DNA of 64,000 nucleotides from an uncultured Bacteroides sp. (lineage in GTDB: Bacteria > Bacteroidota > Bacteroidia > Bacteroidales > Bacteroidaceae). Both the position numbers and the translations under genes were made by a program. Below are positions 63,745 through 64,000 of this stretch, piece by piece (position 1 is the first letter of the stretch; each line of letters starts with the position of its first letter). Location of the stretch: assembly GCF_900547205.1 (NCBI RefSeq), contig NZ_URFY01000007.1, forward strand, positions 74,590 through 138,589, read 5' to 3'. Under the pieces are notes generated by a model, which ran no database searches, had not been told where the DNA came from, and saw only the letters and a program-made list of their open reading frames with translations.

Positions 63745-64000
63745 CTAGTACTTTTTAGATTCTCTTAATTTATTGCCCAATATAGCAAAGGTTAGATTCT
63801 CGAAATCTGTACGCCCCTCCATAAAAGCTGTGAAATACTTCTTCAAAAATTGATAGAAGGACAGTGCACCCATTCGACAAGTTGGCGTAAAGGTGTGATA
63901 AACCGTTGAGGTCTCAGCACACTTGCGTTCGATCATCAACGGACAAATAGAGCGTTTTGCGATAGAATTATCTATGCAATACCGATCATCATGGCGATAA
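63745..64000 (-). mobile_element. IS66-family transposase, C-terminal end only
   Basis: A frame open from the right edge reads YRHDDRYCIDNSIAKRSICP, LMIERKCAETSTVYHTF and ALSFYQFLKKYFTAFMEG, then ends KLRESKKY. The DNSIAKRSI...IERK block is the C-terminal mark of Bacteroides IS66 transposases. The rest lies outside the window, so integrity is unknown. Confidence 0.75.

Overview
The window looks like a gut Bacteroides chromosome, probably the B. thetaiotaomicron group. The evidence is a SusC/SusD pair, many TAnnTTTG (-7) promoter boxes with TTTG or TTG about 20 bp upstream, a sialic-acid/N-glycan exoglycosidase operon, a Bacteroidales-1/6S-type RNA beside rplT, and a sulfate-activation/sulfotransferase operon. 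From memory, the gene order resembles VPI-5482 around BT_0412-BT_0460. The species call is an inference.

Region 1 (1-20013) handles sialic acid and N-glycan ends. A minus-strand operon starting at a near-consensus promoter (14249-14280) encodes a GH33 sialidase, a GH20-like enzyme, an SGNH esterase, a three-part esterase/esterase/Kelch fusion, a GH2 beta-mannosidase and two more GH20 hexosaminidases, the last cut by the window edge. Next come an MFS transporter, a sialate lyase and an AGE-family epimerase (uptake, cleavage to ManNAc and pyruvate, conversion to GlcNAc), then a YhcH-type anomerase gene divergent from a ROK regulator.

Region 2 (20035-33085) is accessory. It holds tRNA-Thr(CGT), a umuC-like polymerase gene with a SRAP gene, a decayed cassette of two lipoproteins plus a secreted cysteine-hydrolase-like protein, two tiny ORFs, a DUF3857/transglutaminase-like pair in which one partner has lost the catalytic cysteine, two gene remnants (beta-propeller and formylglycine-generating-enzyme type), a membrane-anchored DUF3352-like protein and an anchored NUC1-type nuclease. 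Two unlike short tandem-repeat families lie between genes.

Region 3 (33086-38488) is a SusC/SusD pair without local glycosidases or regulators. Its promoter lies inside a 334-bp segment bounded by perfect 17-bp inverted repeats. I read this as an invertible, phase-variable promoter, here in the ON orientation. It is the most interesting signal in the window.

Region 4 (38706-52922) is mostly core: mltG; iorA-iorB-paaK for aryl-pyruvate oxidation; xpt; a flavodoxin/ferredoxin protein; the Bacteroidales-1/6S RNA; thrS-infC-rpmI-rplT; a TPR protein; def; ruvX; and an OmpA-like porin.

Region 5 (53172-64000) has the minus-strand operon cysQ - SLC13 permease - cysC - cysD - cysN - sulfotransferase - PCMD protein, which imports and activates sulfate to PAPS, transfers it, and recycles PAP. 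A SPOR lipoprotein, an SDR, a small YtxH/holin-like operon and the 3' end of an IS66-type transposase gene close the window.
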